From an uncultured Cyclobacteriaceae bacterium (GTDB lineage: Bacteria; Bacteroidota; Bacteroidia; Cytophagales; Cyclobacteriaceae), in NCBI GenBank assembly GCA_943788235.1, contig CALSPM010000003.1, positions 186,001-250,000 of the forward strand: DNA of 64,000 bases, read 5' to 3'. The number at the start of each line of letters is the position of its first letter. Within the stretch, counting starts at the first letter, position 1. Positions 1 to 8,331 of this stretch are shown here, one piece after another. A program made the translations under genes and the position numbers. The notes beneath the pieces were generated by a model. The model was given only the letters and a program-made list of their open reading frames with translations, had not been told where the DNA came from and ran no database searches.

Positions 1-484
1 TAATTTTATTTTCTGGAATTTGAGAGCGAAGATTTTCTCTAATGGTCCTTTTTGTTTCTTCTGAGTTGGCAAAAATATGTGTGATCACATGTTTAAGCAA
101 AAATTTATTTAAGAAACTGCCTCTTATTGGATGCGCAAGTCCCCTACGGTAAATGATTTTATTTACCCTAGCTAGCTTGGCTGCAATACCTCCGAGCTTT
201 AGGTCTTGAGAGGTAGAAAAAATCAGGGTGTCAATGTCATTCTCCTTTAAAAGTAAACACACTTTGTAAAGGTGAAAAGGATTTAAAAATGAAAGATTTT
301 TTACATTATTCACACTAAGCTTTACTAAATCATGAGAAAATATTTTTTGAGATAAAACGGAATGATCATCACATGCTACAAGGGTATTGTATCCCTTTTC
401 TTTCAAGCCCACGGCATTTTCCAAATAAAATTTCTCACCACCTCCCCAAGATTTCAATGTGTTAAAAAAGCATATATTCCTCAT
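1..484 (-). CDS. Glycosyltransferase, GT4-like N-terminal domain (partial)
   Basis: Reading leftwards from ATG at 484, an open frame runs off the window edge, giving about 161 N-terminal residues. The start MRNICFFNTLKSWGGGEKF, with a Gly-rich turn followed by a hydrophobic beta/alpha pattern, and the later RRGLAHPIRGS and IFANSEETKRTI segments match the N-terminal Rossmann half of GT-B family 4 glycosyltransferases that build lipopolysaccharide or capsule. The C-terminal nucleotide-sugar-binding half lies outside the window, so donor and acceptor cannot be judged. No partner gene is visible on this side; the next gene is divergent. Confidence 0.7.
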   Translation of the reverse strand, partial: MRNICFFNTLKSWGGGEKFYLENAVGLKEKGYNTLVACDDHSVLSQKIFSHDLVKLSVNNVKNLSFLNPFHLYKVCLLLKENDIDTLIFSTSQDLKLGGIAAKLARVNKIIYRRGLAHPIRGSFLNKFLLKHVITHIFANSEETKRTIRENLRSQIPENKI

Positions 485-1054
485 GTTTAATGGCTGTGTC
501 ACAATAATTCTATGTAAGATACATTGATCAATATTGATTTAGAAAAAATATCCCTGAAAAGGAGTAAACGCAAAAGGTAAATTGCCTTTTTGGATCAGGG
601 TAAAATTAAATATTCCCATTATTCTTAGCGGGCAAAAATTTTTTTCAAAGATGAAATAACGAAGAATACTAACTCAGAAAGATCTTAGTATCGTAAAACT
701 TGTAATTTCTTCACACCCCGGAAGACCACTCTTAATTTTAACCCAATCTAAATCATGTCTATTTTTATTAAAAAAAAAGCAAACAAAACCACAGGTATAA
801 ACAAAGGAATTTCTTCATACAAACACTAAAAAAAACCATATATTTCCTTAAAACTTTCTGGAATTATTAAAAATACCAACGTTGGATTAAAATAAGGGCT
901 TAAATGAGGTTATGAGAACTACTGAATTTCGAAATTAAAGAAAATAAAATATTGTTTAAGTTTTTTTATAATAAACTAAACAAAATGACTATCTTCGTAT
1001 TGTTATAAAATAAAAAAACATTAATGAACAAATTAGAAAACTTAGAGACGATGC
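485..1054. other. Intergenic region between glycosyltransferase and sigma factor genes
   Basis: About 570 AT-rich bases between divergent genes. I see no convincing gene. A short minus-strand reading near 660-750 (DLDWVKIKSGLPGCEEIT) is open but too short to assign. A weak Bacteroidota-type box TATCTTCG lies at 990-997, upstream of the sigma factor, one base off TAnnTTTG and without a clear -33 TTTG. A 30-codon frame from ATG 1024 overlaps the sigma gene start in another frame and resembles nothing I know. Confidence 0.4.
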
Positions 1055-1672
1055 ATGCAACGATTGAAAAAACACGAGAAGCTAAGTTCACAGTTAAGAA
1101 AAAAGGTCAAGGATAGCAATGTAAATGTTAAAGAAAGAACCGCGATTTTTGAGAATGAATTCATGCCACATCTCGACGCTATGTATAATTTTGCCTTTCG
1201 CCTAACTTATGATGAAGATGATGCCAAAGATTTGGTACAGGATACCTATCTAAAGTCTTATCGTTTTGCAGAATCTTTTCAACAAGGGACTAATGCGAAA
1301 GCCTGGCTTTACAGAATCTTAAAGAATAGTTTTATAAATGATTTTAGAAAGAAAAGTAAAGAGCCTGCTAAAGTAGATTACCAAGAAGTAGAGAACTTTT
1401 ATAACTCGGAAAACGTTGATGAAGATAAGACAGTGGATCTTAGAATAGATGCAGTCCGTGATATGCTAGGTGATGAAATCAGTTTGGCACTCTCCTCGTT
1501 GGCCGTTGACTTCAGAACTGTGATCATCTTGTGTGATCTGGAGGGCTTTACTTACGACGAATTGTCAAAAATATTGGATATTCCGATTGGAACTGTTCGA
1601 TCCAGGCTTCACAGGGCTCGTAATTTATTGAAAGAGAAACTGAGCGTCTATGCTTCAAGTATGGGCTATTGA
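1055..1672 (+). CDS. ECF RNA polymerase sigma factor (RpoE-like)
   Basis: A sigma-70 family extracytoplasmic-function sigma factor that directs RNA polymerase to a stress or envelope regulon. Sigma region 2 is clear near residues 43-72 (YNFAFRLTYDEDDAKDLVQ, then the aromatic TYLKSYRF helix) and region 4 near 145-197, with a helix-turn-helix around FTYDELSKILDIPIGTVRSR. The N-terminal 30 residues before ERTAIF are Lys-rich and longer than in relatives; the start is uncertain, because an overlapping ATG at 1024 opens another frame and the first in-frame ATG is 1055. The next gene encodes a small HxxxCxxC protein, the usual anti-sigma arrangement. This sigma type followed by gmk and nadD is common in Bacteroidota. 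Confidence 0.92.
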   Translation: MQRLKKHEKLSSQLRKKVKDSNVNVKERTAIFENEFMPHLDAMYNFAFRLTYDEDDAKDLVQDTYLKSYRFAESFQQGTNAKAWLYRILKNSFINDFRKKSKEPAKVDYQEVENFYNSENVDEDKTVDLRIDAVRDMLGDEISLALSSLAVDFRTVIILCDLEGFTYDELSKILDIPIGTVRSRLHRARNLLKEKLSVYASSMGY

Positions 1673-1692
1673 TCATCAGTTTATTGCTTTAA

Positions 1693-1950
1693 ATGATAAA
1701 AGTAAATCGAGCTTTTCAGTGCTCGCAAATAAATAAGAATATACGACTTGTTAGGTTGATACTTGACGGCAAATGCTCACAAGTGGAACACACCTCCGTA
1801 GTTCAACATATAAATAATTGTCCTGAATGCTTTGAGCAATATGAAGTTGAAAGTTATATTAGATTTTTATTCAAGACAAAATTGTCTAAAAAGCCAATTC
1901 CCACTAACTTTGCCTCCCAAATAAGAGATAAATTAATCTCAAAAACATAA
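1693..1950 (+). CDS. Putative zinc-binding anti-sigma factor
   Basis: An 85-residue protein directly downstream of the ECF sigma gene (20-base gap). It carries His39-x3-Cys43-x2-Cys46 (HINNCPEC) within a short helical domain, the signature of the zinc-binding anti-sigma fold that clamps ECF sigma factors, and it has no membrane segment, so it would act in the cytoplasm. The C-terminal half, with FLFKTKL and FASQIRDKL, resembles tails of short Bacteroidota anti-sigma proteins. Function is inferred from motif and position. It ends one base before gmk, suggesting co-transcription. Confidence 0.7.
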   Translation: MIKVNRAFQCSQINKNIRLVRLILDGKCSQVEHTSVVQHINNCPECFEQYEVESYIRFLFKTKLSKKPIPTNFASQIRDKLISKT

Positions 1951-1951
1951 A

Positions 1952-2528
1952 ATGAAGTCAGGCAAAGCAGTTATTTTTTCTGCGCCCTCAGGATCAGGGA
2001 AATCGACCATTGTCAAGCATCTCCTAGCTAAACGAGCAGATTTAGCAATTTTCTATCTCGGCAACTACTCGTCAGCCTCGATCTACCGAGATATCAGGGA
2101 AAGATTATCACTTTCTCTCTGAGCAGGATTTTCTCGATAAAGTAGATCAGGGTGCTTTTCTCGAGTACGAAGAAGTCTATCCAGGTATTTACTATGGAAC
2201 TTTACAATCAGAATTAGATCGTATTTGGAATGCGAGTAACCACGTTATTTTTGATCTGGATGTGAAAGGAGGAGCAAAACTTAACGAGATTCTCAAGACC
2301 AGGGCACTTGCCATTTATATAAAAGTAGAAGATATTTCCATATTGAAAGCTCGATTATTGGCGCGGGGCACTGAAAATCAAGAACAGATTACCTCGAGAT
2401 TATTGAAAGTGGCAGAAGAGTCGACTTTTGAAACAAAATTTGATGTGTCAATACTTAATCATGACCTAAATATGGCACTTGAAAGTGCAGAGGGCGCGGT
2501 GAATCATTTTTTAGACAGTAATACATGA
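1952..2528 (+). CDS. gmk: Guanylate kinase, interrupted by a +1 indel
   Basis: Guanylate kinase phosphorylates GMP to GDP with ATP and is essential. The first frame, from ATG 1952, reads MKSGKAVIFSAPSGSGKST with the P-loop at residues 10-19. After about residue 32 the family sequence continues one base later, from about 2049, as FSISATTRQPRSTEISGKD (GMP-binding TTR segment), then the EYEEVYPGIYYGT and VIFDLDVKGG motifs, and on to the stop at 2526-2528. An extra base near 2045-2052 accounts for the shift; removing it gives 191 residues, close to the usual length. Either sequencing error or a true lesion. The stop overlaps the nadD start (ATGA), so the two are translationally coupled. Confidence 0.88.
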
Positions 2529-3097
2529 AGATTGGACTTTTTTTTGGTTCTTTCAACCCCATTCATATAGGGCATTTAACCGTGGCCAATATGGTCTATG
2601 AAATGACCGATTTGCATCAAATTTGGTTCGTCGTTTCCCCACAAAATCCATTTAAAAAAAATAAAACCTTGTTGCACGAATTTGATAGATTGGATCTAGT
2701 CAATGCAGCCATTAAAGATGATTATCATTTCAAAGCCCATGACATAGAATTTAGTTTGCCTCGACCGAGCTACACCATCAACACTATGGCACATTTTAAC
2801 TCGCGTTATGCAGATCATGAGTTTAAGTTGATTATCGGTGAGGACAATCTCGTTCAATTCACCAAATGGAAAAATCATCAAGAAATATTAAATCAACACG
2901 GGATCATTATTTATCCTAGAAAAAATAACAATGAACCGCCTTCGATCAATCATGACAATGTCGAGTGGATATCTGCCCCACTTCTTGATATTTCCGCTTC
3001 TCAAATAAGGCAAATGCTAAGAGAAGGAAAAGTACCCAAGTATTTAGTTCCAGAAGAAGTTTTGAAGTTAATTGAATTAAAAAAGTATTATGCTTAG
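2525..3097 (+). CDS. nadD: Nicotinate-nucleotide adenylyltransferase
   Basis: NadD transfers AMP from ATP to nicotinate mononucleotide in NAD synthesis. The 190-residue protein starts MKIGLFFGSFNPIHIGHL, the GxFxPxHxGH nucleotidyltransferase motif, and has the second signature near residue 157 (ISASQIRQML, equivalent to ISSTxxR). Length is normal for the family. It overlaps the gmk stop by four bases and its own stop overlaps the stop of the convergent frr gene by four bases. Confidence 0.95.
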   Translation: MKIGLFFGSFNPIHIGHLTVANMVYEMTDLHQIWFVVSPQNPFKKNKTLLHEFDRLDLVNAAIKDDYHFKAHDIEFSLPRPSYTINTMAHFNSRYADHEFKLIIGEDNLVQFTKWKNHQEILNQHGIIIYPRKNNNEPPSINHDNVEWISAPLLDISASQIRQMLREGKVPKYLVPEEVLKLIELKKYYA

Positions 3098-3654
3098 AGG
3101 GTCATAATGTCTTTTTCTTTCACTTCAAAAACACCGTCAATTTTTTTCACATGTTCATCTGTGTATTTTTGAACCTTTGCTTCAGCATCCTTGATCAGGT
3201 CCTCTGAGGCACCTTCTTTCAGTAATTTTTTTAATTGTTCATTGGTATCTTTTCTGATGTTCCGAATAGAAACTTTCCCATTTTCAGCTGCCGCTTTTGC
3301 CTGCTTAACCAAAATAATCCTTCGTTCTTCGGTCAGTGCGGGTATATTGATTCGGACAATTTCACCATCATTTTGTGGATTTAAACCTAAATCACTATTA
3401 ATTATGGCCTTTTCTATTTCCCCAATCATTGCTTTTTCCCATGGCTTTATGATTAAAGTCCGCGCATCTGGCGTAGTGATAGAAGCCACTTGATGAACCG
3501 GGGTTGAGTTACCATAATAATCTACATTGAGTGCATCTAACATATTAGGCATGGCTTTGCCTGCTCTTATTTTTGTTAATTCTTGAGACAATCGAGCAAG
3601 AGATTTTCCCATAGTTTCCACTGCATGTTCTAGAAAAAAGTCTACTTCTTCCAT
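3094..3654 (-). CDS. frr: Ribosome recycling factor
   Basis: RRF splits the post-termination ribosome together with EF-G. The 186-residue protein has the family N-terminal helix followed by LTKIRAGKAMPNMLDALNV and the IRxNIPxLTEERRxxLVKQ segment (INIPALTEERRIILVKQAK), ending in a long helical hairpin. The pyrH stop is four bases upstream, so the two form a minus-strand operon, an order (pyrH-frr) conserved in most bacteria. The gene converges on nadD with overlapping stop codons. Confidence 0.96.
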   Translation of the reverse strand: MEEVDFFLEHAVETMGKSLARLSQELTKIRAGKAMPNMLDALNVDYYGNSTPVHQVASITTPDARTLIIKPWEKAMIGEIEKAIINSDLGLNPQNDGEIVRINIPALTEERRIILVKQAKAAAENGKVSIRNIRKDTNEQLKKLLKEGASEDLIKDAEAKVQKYTDEHVKKIDGVFEVKEKDIMTL

Positions 3655-3658
3655 GATC

Positions 3659-4363
3659 TTAGTTGATTAAAGTACCTAATTCTTGACCTTCTATAATCTT
3701 AATTAAATTGCCTTTTTGATTCATGTCAAATACCATAATAGGGAGATTATTTTCTTGGCATAAAGTGAAGGCTGTCATGTCCATGACATTGAGGTTTCGC
3801 TCAAAGACTTCATTAAATGATATTTTTGAAAATTTAATGGCATTGGGATCTTTTTCTGGGTCGGCAGAATAAACACCATCCACACGTGTTCCTTTTAGAA
3901 CGACATCTGCCTCAATTTCAATGGCCCTTAAACTGGCGGTAGAATCAGTGGTGAAATAGGGTTTTCCTAATCCAGCCCCAAAGATCACAATTCTCCCTTT
4001 TTCTAGATGTCGAATGGCCTTCCGCCGAATAAAGGGTTCACACACCTGTTCCATACTAAGTCCGCTCATAAGTCGGGTATAAACGCCATATTTCTCTAAG
4101 GCACTTTGAAGGGCCATTGCATTAATCATGGTAGCAAGCATGCCCATGTAATCACCTTGCGCCCGATCAATTCCTGCATGCTCAGCCTGAACCCCTCTGT
4201 ATATATTCCCTCCACCGATCACGATGGCCAACTCAATCCCAAGTTTTTTGGTTTCCATAATTTCTAGGGCATACTGGTCAAGCCTTTGGGGATCAATGCC
4301 ATATTTTTGATCTCCCATCAATGCTTCACCGCTTAACTTGAGTAATACGCGTTTATATTTCAT
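3659..4363 (-). CDS. pyrH: UMP kinase
   Basis: Hexameric UMP kinase makes UDP for pyrimidine synthesis. The protein begins [18 protein letters not shown], with the amino-acid-kinase motif KLSGEA, then [11 protein letters not shown], the [15 protein letters not shown] helix and [14 protein letters not shown] choose ATG 4363 (234 residues): the longer frame begins at TTG 4387, which lies inside the TAnnTTTG promoter box at 4385-4392. It is followed at four bases by frr. Upstream lies a decayed biotin carrier gene. Confidence 0.95.
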   Translation of the reverse strand: MKYKRVLLKLSGEALMGDQKYGIDPQRLDQYALEIMETKKLGIELAIVIGGGNIYRGVQAEHAGIDRAQGDYMGMLATMINAMALQSALEKYGVYTRLMSGLSMEQVCEPFIRRKAIRHLEKGRIVIFGAGLGKPYFTTDSTASLRAIEIEADVVLKGTRVDGVYSADPEKDPNAIKFSKISFNEVFERNLNVMDMTAFTLCQENNLPIMVFDMNQKGNLIKIIEGQELGTLIN

Positions 4364-4384
4364 CTCATTTTTTTTAAAACTCAG

Positions 4385-4392
4385 CAAATATA
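4385..4392 (-). promoter_or_regulatory. Bacteroidota -7 box for pyrH-frr
   Basis: On the minus strand these bases read TATATTTG, an exact TAnnTTTG match, 21 bases upstream of the pyrH start. The -33 TTTG element is not clear. It supports independent transcription of pyrH-frr rather than readthrough from the upstream biotin-carrier relic. Confidence 0.5.
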
Positions 4393-4415
4393 ATGTATCT
4401 ACCTAACTGATAAAT

Positions 4416-4920
4416 TTAGAATTCAATTAATGTTTGATTTTTATCCACATTATCACCAACTAAAACATTTATTTTTTGGATAGTCACATCTGTGGGAGCC
4501 TTGATTACATTTCCCATTTTCATTGCCTCCAATATGAGTAGCGCATCTCCTTTGGTTACTTTATCTCCTTTGCTGACCAAAACATCAATAATATTACCTG
4601 GCATCGGAGCGTCTAATTTATTTATTTTAGGTATCTCTTTTGACATCATGCCCATTTTTTCGAGCGTTAGAATCAAGATCTGATATTAACACCTAAGGAT
4701 GTCTTTTCCCCATTAATTTCAATTATCAATGTTTTTATCTAAAATGGCTCAAAATTTCAATTTCATACATTTTATTGTTATGATGAACATAAAGCGGAGT
4801 TGGGGAATTTTTATAAATTTCGGTTTCTAAAAAGTAGATCATCTAAGAAAAATGATCCTTTACTTTCTGATATTTCGTATTGGTGTTCTCCAACGGTAGG
4901 TTTGAATCTGCACAGTTAAA
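4416..4920 (-). pseudogene. Biotin carboxyl carrier protein relic (acyl-CoA carboxylase)
   Basis: The last 86 codons (from 4676) are a good biotinyl domain: LDAPMPGNIIDVLVSKGDKV, then LILEAMKMGNVIKAP with the biotin-accepting Lys in EAMKM. The N-terminal part of the same protein can be read upstream but only by changing frame: RFKPTVGEHQYEISESKG (from about 4909), then TPLYVHHNNKMYEIEILSHF (from about 4803), then KTLIIEINGEKTSLGVNIRS (from about 4735), then LILTLEKMGM. That needs three separate single-base indels in about 450 bases, and no ATG is found at the expected start. I infer a decayed gene; three sequencing errors are less likely but possible. In Bacteroidota this protein serves propionyl/acetyl-CoA carboxylase. 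Confidence 0.7.
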
Positions 4921-5254
4921 AAAATTTATCAAAAAAACGTACTTTACACTAATCAAAATGAGTTCATTTTGAGTTTCTTTTGAAAAAACAGGTTCTATTC
5001 AACAAAAAAATAAAGGGCAACGAGTACTTATCGAAAGAGAAATGAGGTGAGAATTATTATTCTTTTTAAAATCAGAAAACACCAATGATACACTAATGTA
5101 TTTTTTAGCTACTTCTTTCTAATAAAAATGATTTTGACAGGAGATAAAAGTATTTTCAAATATTTTAAATCAAATATTGGAATAAAAAGAAAATCCGTAT
5201 AATTTTGCAATTCTTTTCATAGGTTTCCTGTGAGCATAGGAAGTAGTGTTCTTA
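4921..5254. other. Intergenic region before the tRNA cluster
   Basis: About 330 AT-rich bases. In related genomes a ribosome hibernation factor gene often precedes these tRNAs; I looked and find none here. A short plus-strand frame ends KIKGNEYLSKEK at 5043 but has no recognisable body. The only clear element is the promoter at 5177-5207. Confidence 0.5.
5177..5207 (+). promoter_or_regulatory. Bacteroidota promoter for the tRNA-tuf unit
   Basis: TTG at 5177-5179, 20 bases, then TAATTTTG at 5200-5207, matching the phylum consensus TTTG-N19/20-TAnnTTTG. It lies about 48 bases upstream of tRNA-Tyr and would drive tRNA-Tyr, -Gly, -Thr and tuf as one transcript. Confidence 0.65.
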
Positions 5255-5337
5255 GGGGGGATACCAAAGTGGCCAACTGGGACGGACTGTAAATCCGTTG
5301 ACTTATGTCTTCGAAGGTTCGAATCCTTCTCCCCCCA
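5255..5337 (+). tRNA. tRNA-Tyr (anticodon GTA)
   Basis: Seven-base acceptor GGGGGGA pairs with TCCCCCC at 5330-5336, the T arm is GAAGG-TTCGAAT-CCTTC, the anticodon loop is CTGTAAA, and there is an extended variable arm (TGACTTATGTCTTC region) as expected for tyrosine. The discriminator is A and CCA is not encoded. Confidence 0.95.
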
Positions 5338-5357
5338 CGTATTTTTATAAATCTTAA

Positions 5358-5430
5358 GCGGGTGTAGCTCAGTTGGTAGAGCGACAGCCTTCCAAGCTGT
5401 AGGTCGCCGGTTCGAACCTGGTCACCCGCT
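5358..5430 (+). tRNA. tRNA-Gly (anticodon TCC)
   Basis: Acceptor GCGGGTG pairs with CACCCGC, discriminator T. D arm contains AGCTCAGTTGGTAGAGC, the anticodon loop is CTTCCAA, and the T arm is GCCGG-TTCGAAC-CTGGT. It reads Gly GGA/GGG codons. CCA is not encoded. Confidence 0.96.
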
Positions 5431-5506
5431 CAGATTAAGAAGTAGTAAAATTGAGTTCTGGAGTTGATTGTTCCAATTTTGGGGCTTTTGCCTTTAAAAA
5501 TAATCA

Positions 5507-5578
<72 letters not shown>

Positions 5579-5742
5579 CTACTGTAATTATTTGATGTAT
5601 TTAACTTATATTGCACAAATATTGGAAAAAGAGTATAAAAAGACAGTGAAAAACAGTAAAGAAAAGTACAAATTATTAAAAAATAGTAATTAGAATCATT
5701 AAACAACAAGAGTAAAATTTAAAAACCTGAGGATTATCAAAA

Positions 5743-6932
5743 ATGGCAAAACAAAAATTTGATCGCTCAAAAGCGCACGTAAACATTGGAACTATTGGTC
5801 ACGTTGATCACGGAAAGACAACCCTAACCGCTGCTATCTCGGCTGTGCTATCTGGAAAAGGTTTAGCAGAAGCGAGAGACTTTACTTCGATCGATAACGC
5901 ACCTGAGGAAAAAGAAAGAGGTATCACAATCAACACCTCTCACATTGAGTATGAGACAGCGACGAGGCATTATGCGCACGTAGATTGTCCGGGCCACGCT
6001 GACTATGTTAAGAACATGGTAACAGGAGCGGCTCAAATGGACGGTGCAATTATTGTGGTGGCTGCAACAGATGGACCTATGCCTCAAACACGTGAGCACA
6101 TTCTATTGTCTCGTCAGGTTGGTGTACCCGCACTAGTTGTATTCATGAACAAGGTAGATTTAGTTGACGACCCTGAGTTGCTTGAGCTTGTAGAGATGGA
6201 AATCAGAGAGCTTGTTATCTTTTTATGATTTTCCAGGAGATGATACTCCTATTATCCAAGGGTCTGCTTTAGGGGGTCTTAATGGAGACGCAAAATGGGT
6301 TGAGAAAATCGAAGAACTTATGACTGCGGTCGATGAGTTTATCCCGATTCCAACAAGACTTACCGACAAAGATTTTTTAATGCCTGTTGAAGATGTATTT
6401 TCAATTACGGGTAGAGGTACTGTGGCTACGGGAAGAATAGAAAGAGGCGTGATTAATTCAGGTGATCCTGTAGACATTATCGGCATGGGTGCGGAAGATT
6501 TAAAATCAACTATCACAGGTGTTGAAATGTTTAGAAAAATTCTTGATCGAGGTGAAGCGGGCGATAATGTAGGACTTCTATTAAGGGGAGTTGAAAAAGA
6601 TCAAATCAAAAGAGGTATGATCATCTGTAAGCCAGCATCAGTAACTCCCCATCAAAAATTCAAAGCTGAGGTTTATGTGCTCTCGAAAGAAGAAGGAGGA
6701 AGACATACCCCTTTCTTTAATAAGTATAGACCTCAATTTTATTGTAGAACTACTGATGTTACCGGAGAGATTATGCTTCCTGAAAACATTGAAATGGTAA
6801 TGCCTGGAGACAACGTAACTATAGAAGTGTCTCTAATTAATCAAGATTGCCATGGAAAAAGGACTGAGATTTGCCATAAGAGAAGGTGGTAGAACCGTAG
6901 GTTCAGGCCAGGTAACAGAAATTTTAGACTAA
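5743..6932 (+). CDS. tuf: Elongation factor Tu, interrupted by two +1 indels
   Basis: EF-Tu carries aminoacyl-tRNA to the ribosome as a GTPase. G1 is GHVDHGKT (19-26), G3 DCPGH and G4 NKVD are present in the first frame (5743-6228). After MEIREL the protein continues one base later ([14 protein letters not shown] from about 6212), through domains 2 and 3. Near 6847, after VSLINQ, a second one-base shift restores [19 protein letters not shown] to the stop at 6930-6932. Removing two inserted bases gives 395 residues, the normal length. Neither insertion is in a long homopolymer. An essential protein broken twice points to sequence error; a second intact tuf elsewhere is the alternative. Followed by a strong terminator. 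Confidence 0.93.
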
Positions 6933-6946
6933 AACCCATTTTAATG

Positions 6947-6986
6947 AATGCGATCCTAAAATATTATAAAGATCGCATTTGTTTTC
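6947..6986 (+). terminator. Rho-independent terminator after tuf
   Basis: Arms AATGCGATC (6947-6955) and GATCGCATT (6971-6979) form a perfect nine-base stem followed by TGTTTTC. The end of the hairpin overlaps the -33 element of the next promoter, so termination of tuf and initiation of tRNA-Trp are packed together. Confidence 0.7.
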
Positions 6987-7008
6987 AATTTGAATTGATC
7001 TAACTTTG
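6978..7008 (+). promoter_or_regulatory. Bacteroidota promoter for tRNA-Trp/secE/nusG
   Basis: TTTG at 6978-6981, exactly 19 bases, then TAACTTTG at 7001-7008: a full match to the phylum consensus. It lies 24 bases before tRNA-Trp and likely drives the secE-nusG-rplKAJL-rpoBC transcript. Confidence 0.75.
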
Positions 7009-7032
7009 CAATCCTTTTGAGCGCATGGTTAT

Positions 7033-7105
7033 ACGGGTGTAGCTCAATTGGCAGAGTAGTGGTCTCCAAAACCATTGGTTGGGGGTTCGAGTCCCTCCTC
7101 CCGTG
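7033..7105 (+). tRNA. tRNA-Trp (anticodon CCA)
   Basis: The anticodon loop is TCTCCAAA in a proper five-base stem (GTGGT/ACCAT, one G-U-type pair), with D-arm AGCTCAATTGGCAGAG and T arm GGGGG-TTCGAGT-CCCTC. The acceptor ACGGGTG against CTCCCGT leaves a T-T mismatch at the sixth pair; relatives usually have a complementary A here, so this may be a sequencing error or a real mismatch. secE starts 11 bases downstream, so the tRNA must be cut from the secE messenger. Confidence 0.93.
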
Positions 7106-7116
7106 CTAAAAATAAT

Positions 7117-7308
7117 ATGTCGCAGATAATAACATTTTTTAAGGATTCCTATGATGAGCTTGTTCACAAAGTGACCTGGCCAAAGTATGGAGAATTGAGC
7201 AACAGTTCTATCTTAGTTCTAGTATCCTCATTAATTTTCGCCTTACTTATAGGTGTCATCGACCTTGCTTTTGACAATGTGGTGACCTGGTTTTATAACG
7301 AGTTTTGA
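7117..7308 (+). CDS. secE: Preprotein translocase subunit SecE
   Basis: A 63-residue single-span SecE that clamps SecY in the Sec channel. It begins MSQIITFFKDSYDELVHKV, followed by TWPKYGELSNSS (the conserved amphipathic TWP segment) and one membrane helix around SILVLVSSLIFALLIGVIDL. I start at ATG 7117; the longer open frame begins inside the tRNA. The stop is followed two bases later by the nusG ATG. Confidence 0.95.
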   Translation: MSQIITFFKDSYDELVHKVTWPKYGELSNSSILVLVSSLIFALLIGVIDLAFDNVVTWFYNEF

Positions 7309-7310
7309 CA

Positions 7311-7868
7311 ATGGCTGATGTGAAATGGTATGTAGTTCGCGCCGTTAGTGGCCAAGAGAGAAAAGTCAAAACTTATCTAGACAACGAAATTACACGAAAT
7401 GGAATGGAAGAAACCATTACCCAGGTGCTCATTCCTTCCGAAAAAGTATATGAAATGAGAAATGGAAAAAAGCGTGTTCGAGAGCGCAATTTTTTTCCAG
7501 GATATATGATAATTTCTGCTGATTTGAGTTTTGGAGAGACGCAACATTTAATAACAAGCATTCCAGGCGTTATTGGTTTTTTGGGTGCTGGCGGTATGGG
7601 GACGAGTAAAGACCCAGTTGCTTTAAGACAAAATGAGGTAAATCGCATTTTAGGAAAGGTTGATGAAGTAGAAGATACAGAAGAGACTTTAGGGACACCC
7701 TTTATTATTGGAGAAGGCGTTAAGGTCATGGACGGACCTTTCAGTGGATTTACAGGAATCGTCGAAGAGGTCTTTGAGGATCGAAAGAAACTCAATGTTA
7801 CAGTTAAAATTTTTGGTAGAAATACGCCTGTAGAATTAAATTACGCACAGGTAGAAAAAGAAGATTAA
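7311..7868 (+). CDS. nusG: Transcription termination/antitermination factor NusG
   Basis: NusG binds RNA polymerase and links it to Rho or ribosomal S10. The NGN domain starts [20 protein letters not shown] and includes [12 protein letters not shown]; the C-terminal KOW domain has [19 protein letters not shown]. Length is 185 residues from ATG 7311; a TTG at 7305 is in frame but overlaps secE and is less likely. An insertion between domains (about residues 95-125) is typical of Bacteroidota NusG. rplK starts one base after the stop. Confidence 0.97.
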   Translation: MADVKWYVVRAVSGQERKVKTYLDNEITRNGMEETITQVLIPSEKVYEMRNGKKRVRERNFFPGYMIISADLSFGETQHLITSIPGVIGFLGAGGMGTSKDPVALRQNEVNRILGKVDEVEDTEETLGTPFIIGEGVKVMDGPFSGFTGIVEEVFEDRKKLNVTVKIFGRNTPVELNYAQVEKED

Positions 7869-7869
7869 G

Positions 7870-8322
7870 ATGGCAAAAGAAATTTCAGGATATCTTAAGT
7901 TACAAGTACGGGGTGGTCAAGCCAATCCGTCCCCTCCAGTAGGACCTGCTTTGGGTTCTAAAGGGCTTAACATAATGGATTTTTGCAAACAATTCAATGC
8001 AAGAAGTCAAGAAAAAATGGGTCAGTTGTTACCTGTTCTAGTCACTATATATGCGGACAAGAGTTTCGATTTTGTCATCAAAACGCCACCTGCTCCAGTA
8101 ATGATCTTAGAGGCGATAAAAAAGAAAAAAGGTTCATCTGAGCCCAATAGAGACAAAATAGGTTCGATTACTTGGGATCAAATTAAGCAAATAGCAGAAG
8201 TGAAAATGCCAGATCTGAATGCATTTAAAATAGAATCTGCAATGAAAATGTTGGCAGGAACAGCAAGAAGTATGGGGGTTAGGGTTCAAGGAGAATTTCC
8301 TCAAACAGAAACGGTACAATAG
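7870..8322 (+). CDS. rplK: Ribosomal protein uL11
   Basis: L11 forms the GTPase-associated stalk base. The 150-residue protein has the N-terminal [20 protein letters not shown] motif (with the Pro-rich switch) and the RNA-binding C-terminal domain ending [13 protein letters not shown]. Followed by rplA, as usual. Confidence 0.98.
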   Translation: MAKEISGYLKLQVRGGQANPSPPVGPALGSKGLNIMDFCKQFNARSQEKMGQLLPVLVTIYADKSFDFVIKTPPAPVMILEAIKKKKGSSEPNRDKIGSITWDQIKQIAEVKMPDLNAFKIESAMKMLAGTARSMGVRVQGEFPQTETVQ

Positions 8323-8331
8323 GCTAAGGGT

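Noticed and set aside
660-750. Minus-strand frame DLDWVKIKSGLPGCEEIT as a sugar-transferase remnant
   Set aside because: Only about 25 residues with weak resemblance; could be chance.
1024-1113. 30-codon ORF from ATG 1024 upstream of the sigma factor
   Set aside because: Overlaps the sigma gene in another frame, has no recognisable similarity and ends at once; could be a leader peptide or a shifted N-terminus but there is nothing to support either.
5743-6932. Programmed frameshifting in tuf
   Set aside because: No slippery heptamer or downstream structure at either site, two shifts of the same sign in one gene, and no precedent in EF-Tu; error is simpler.
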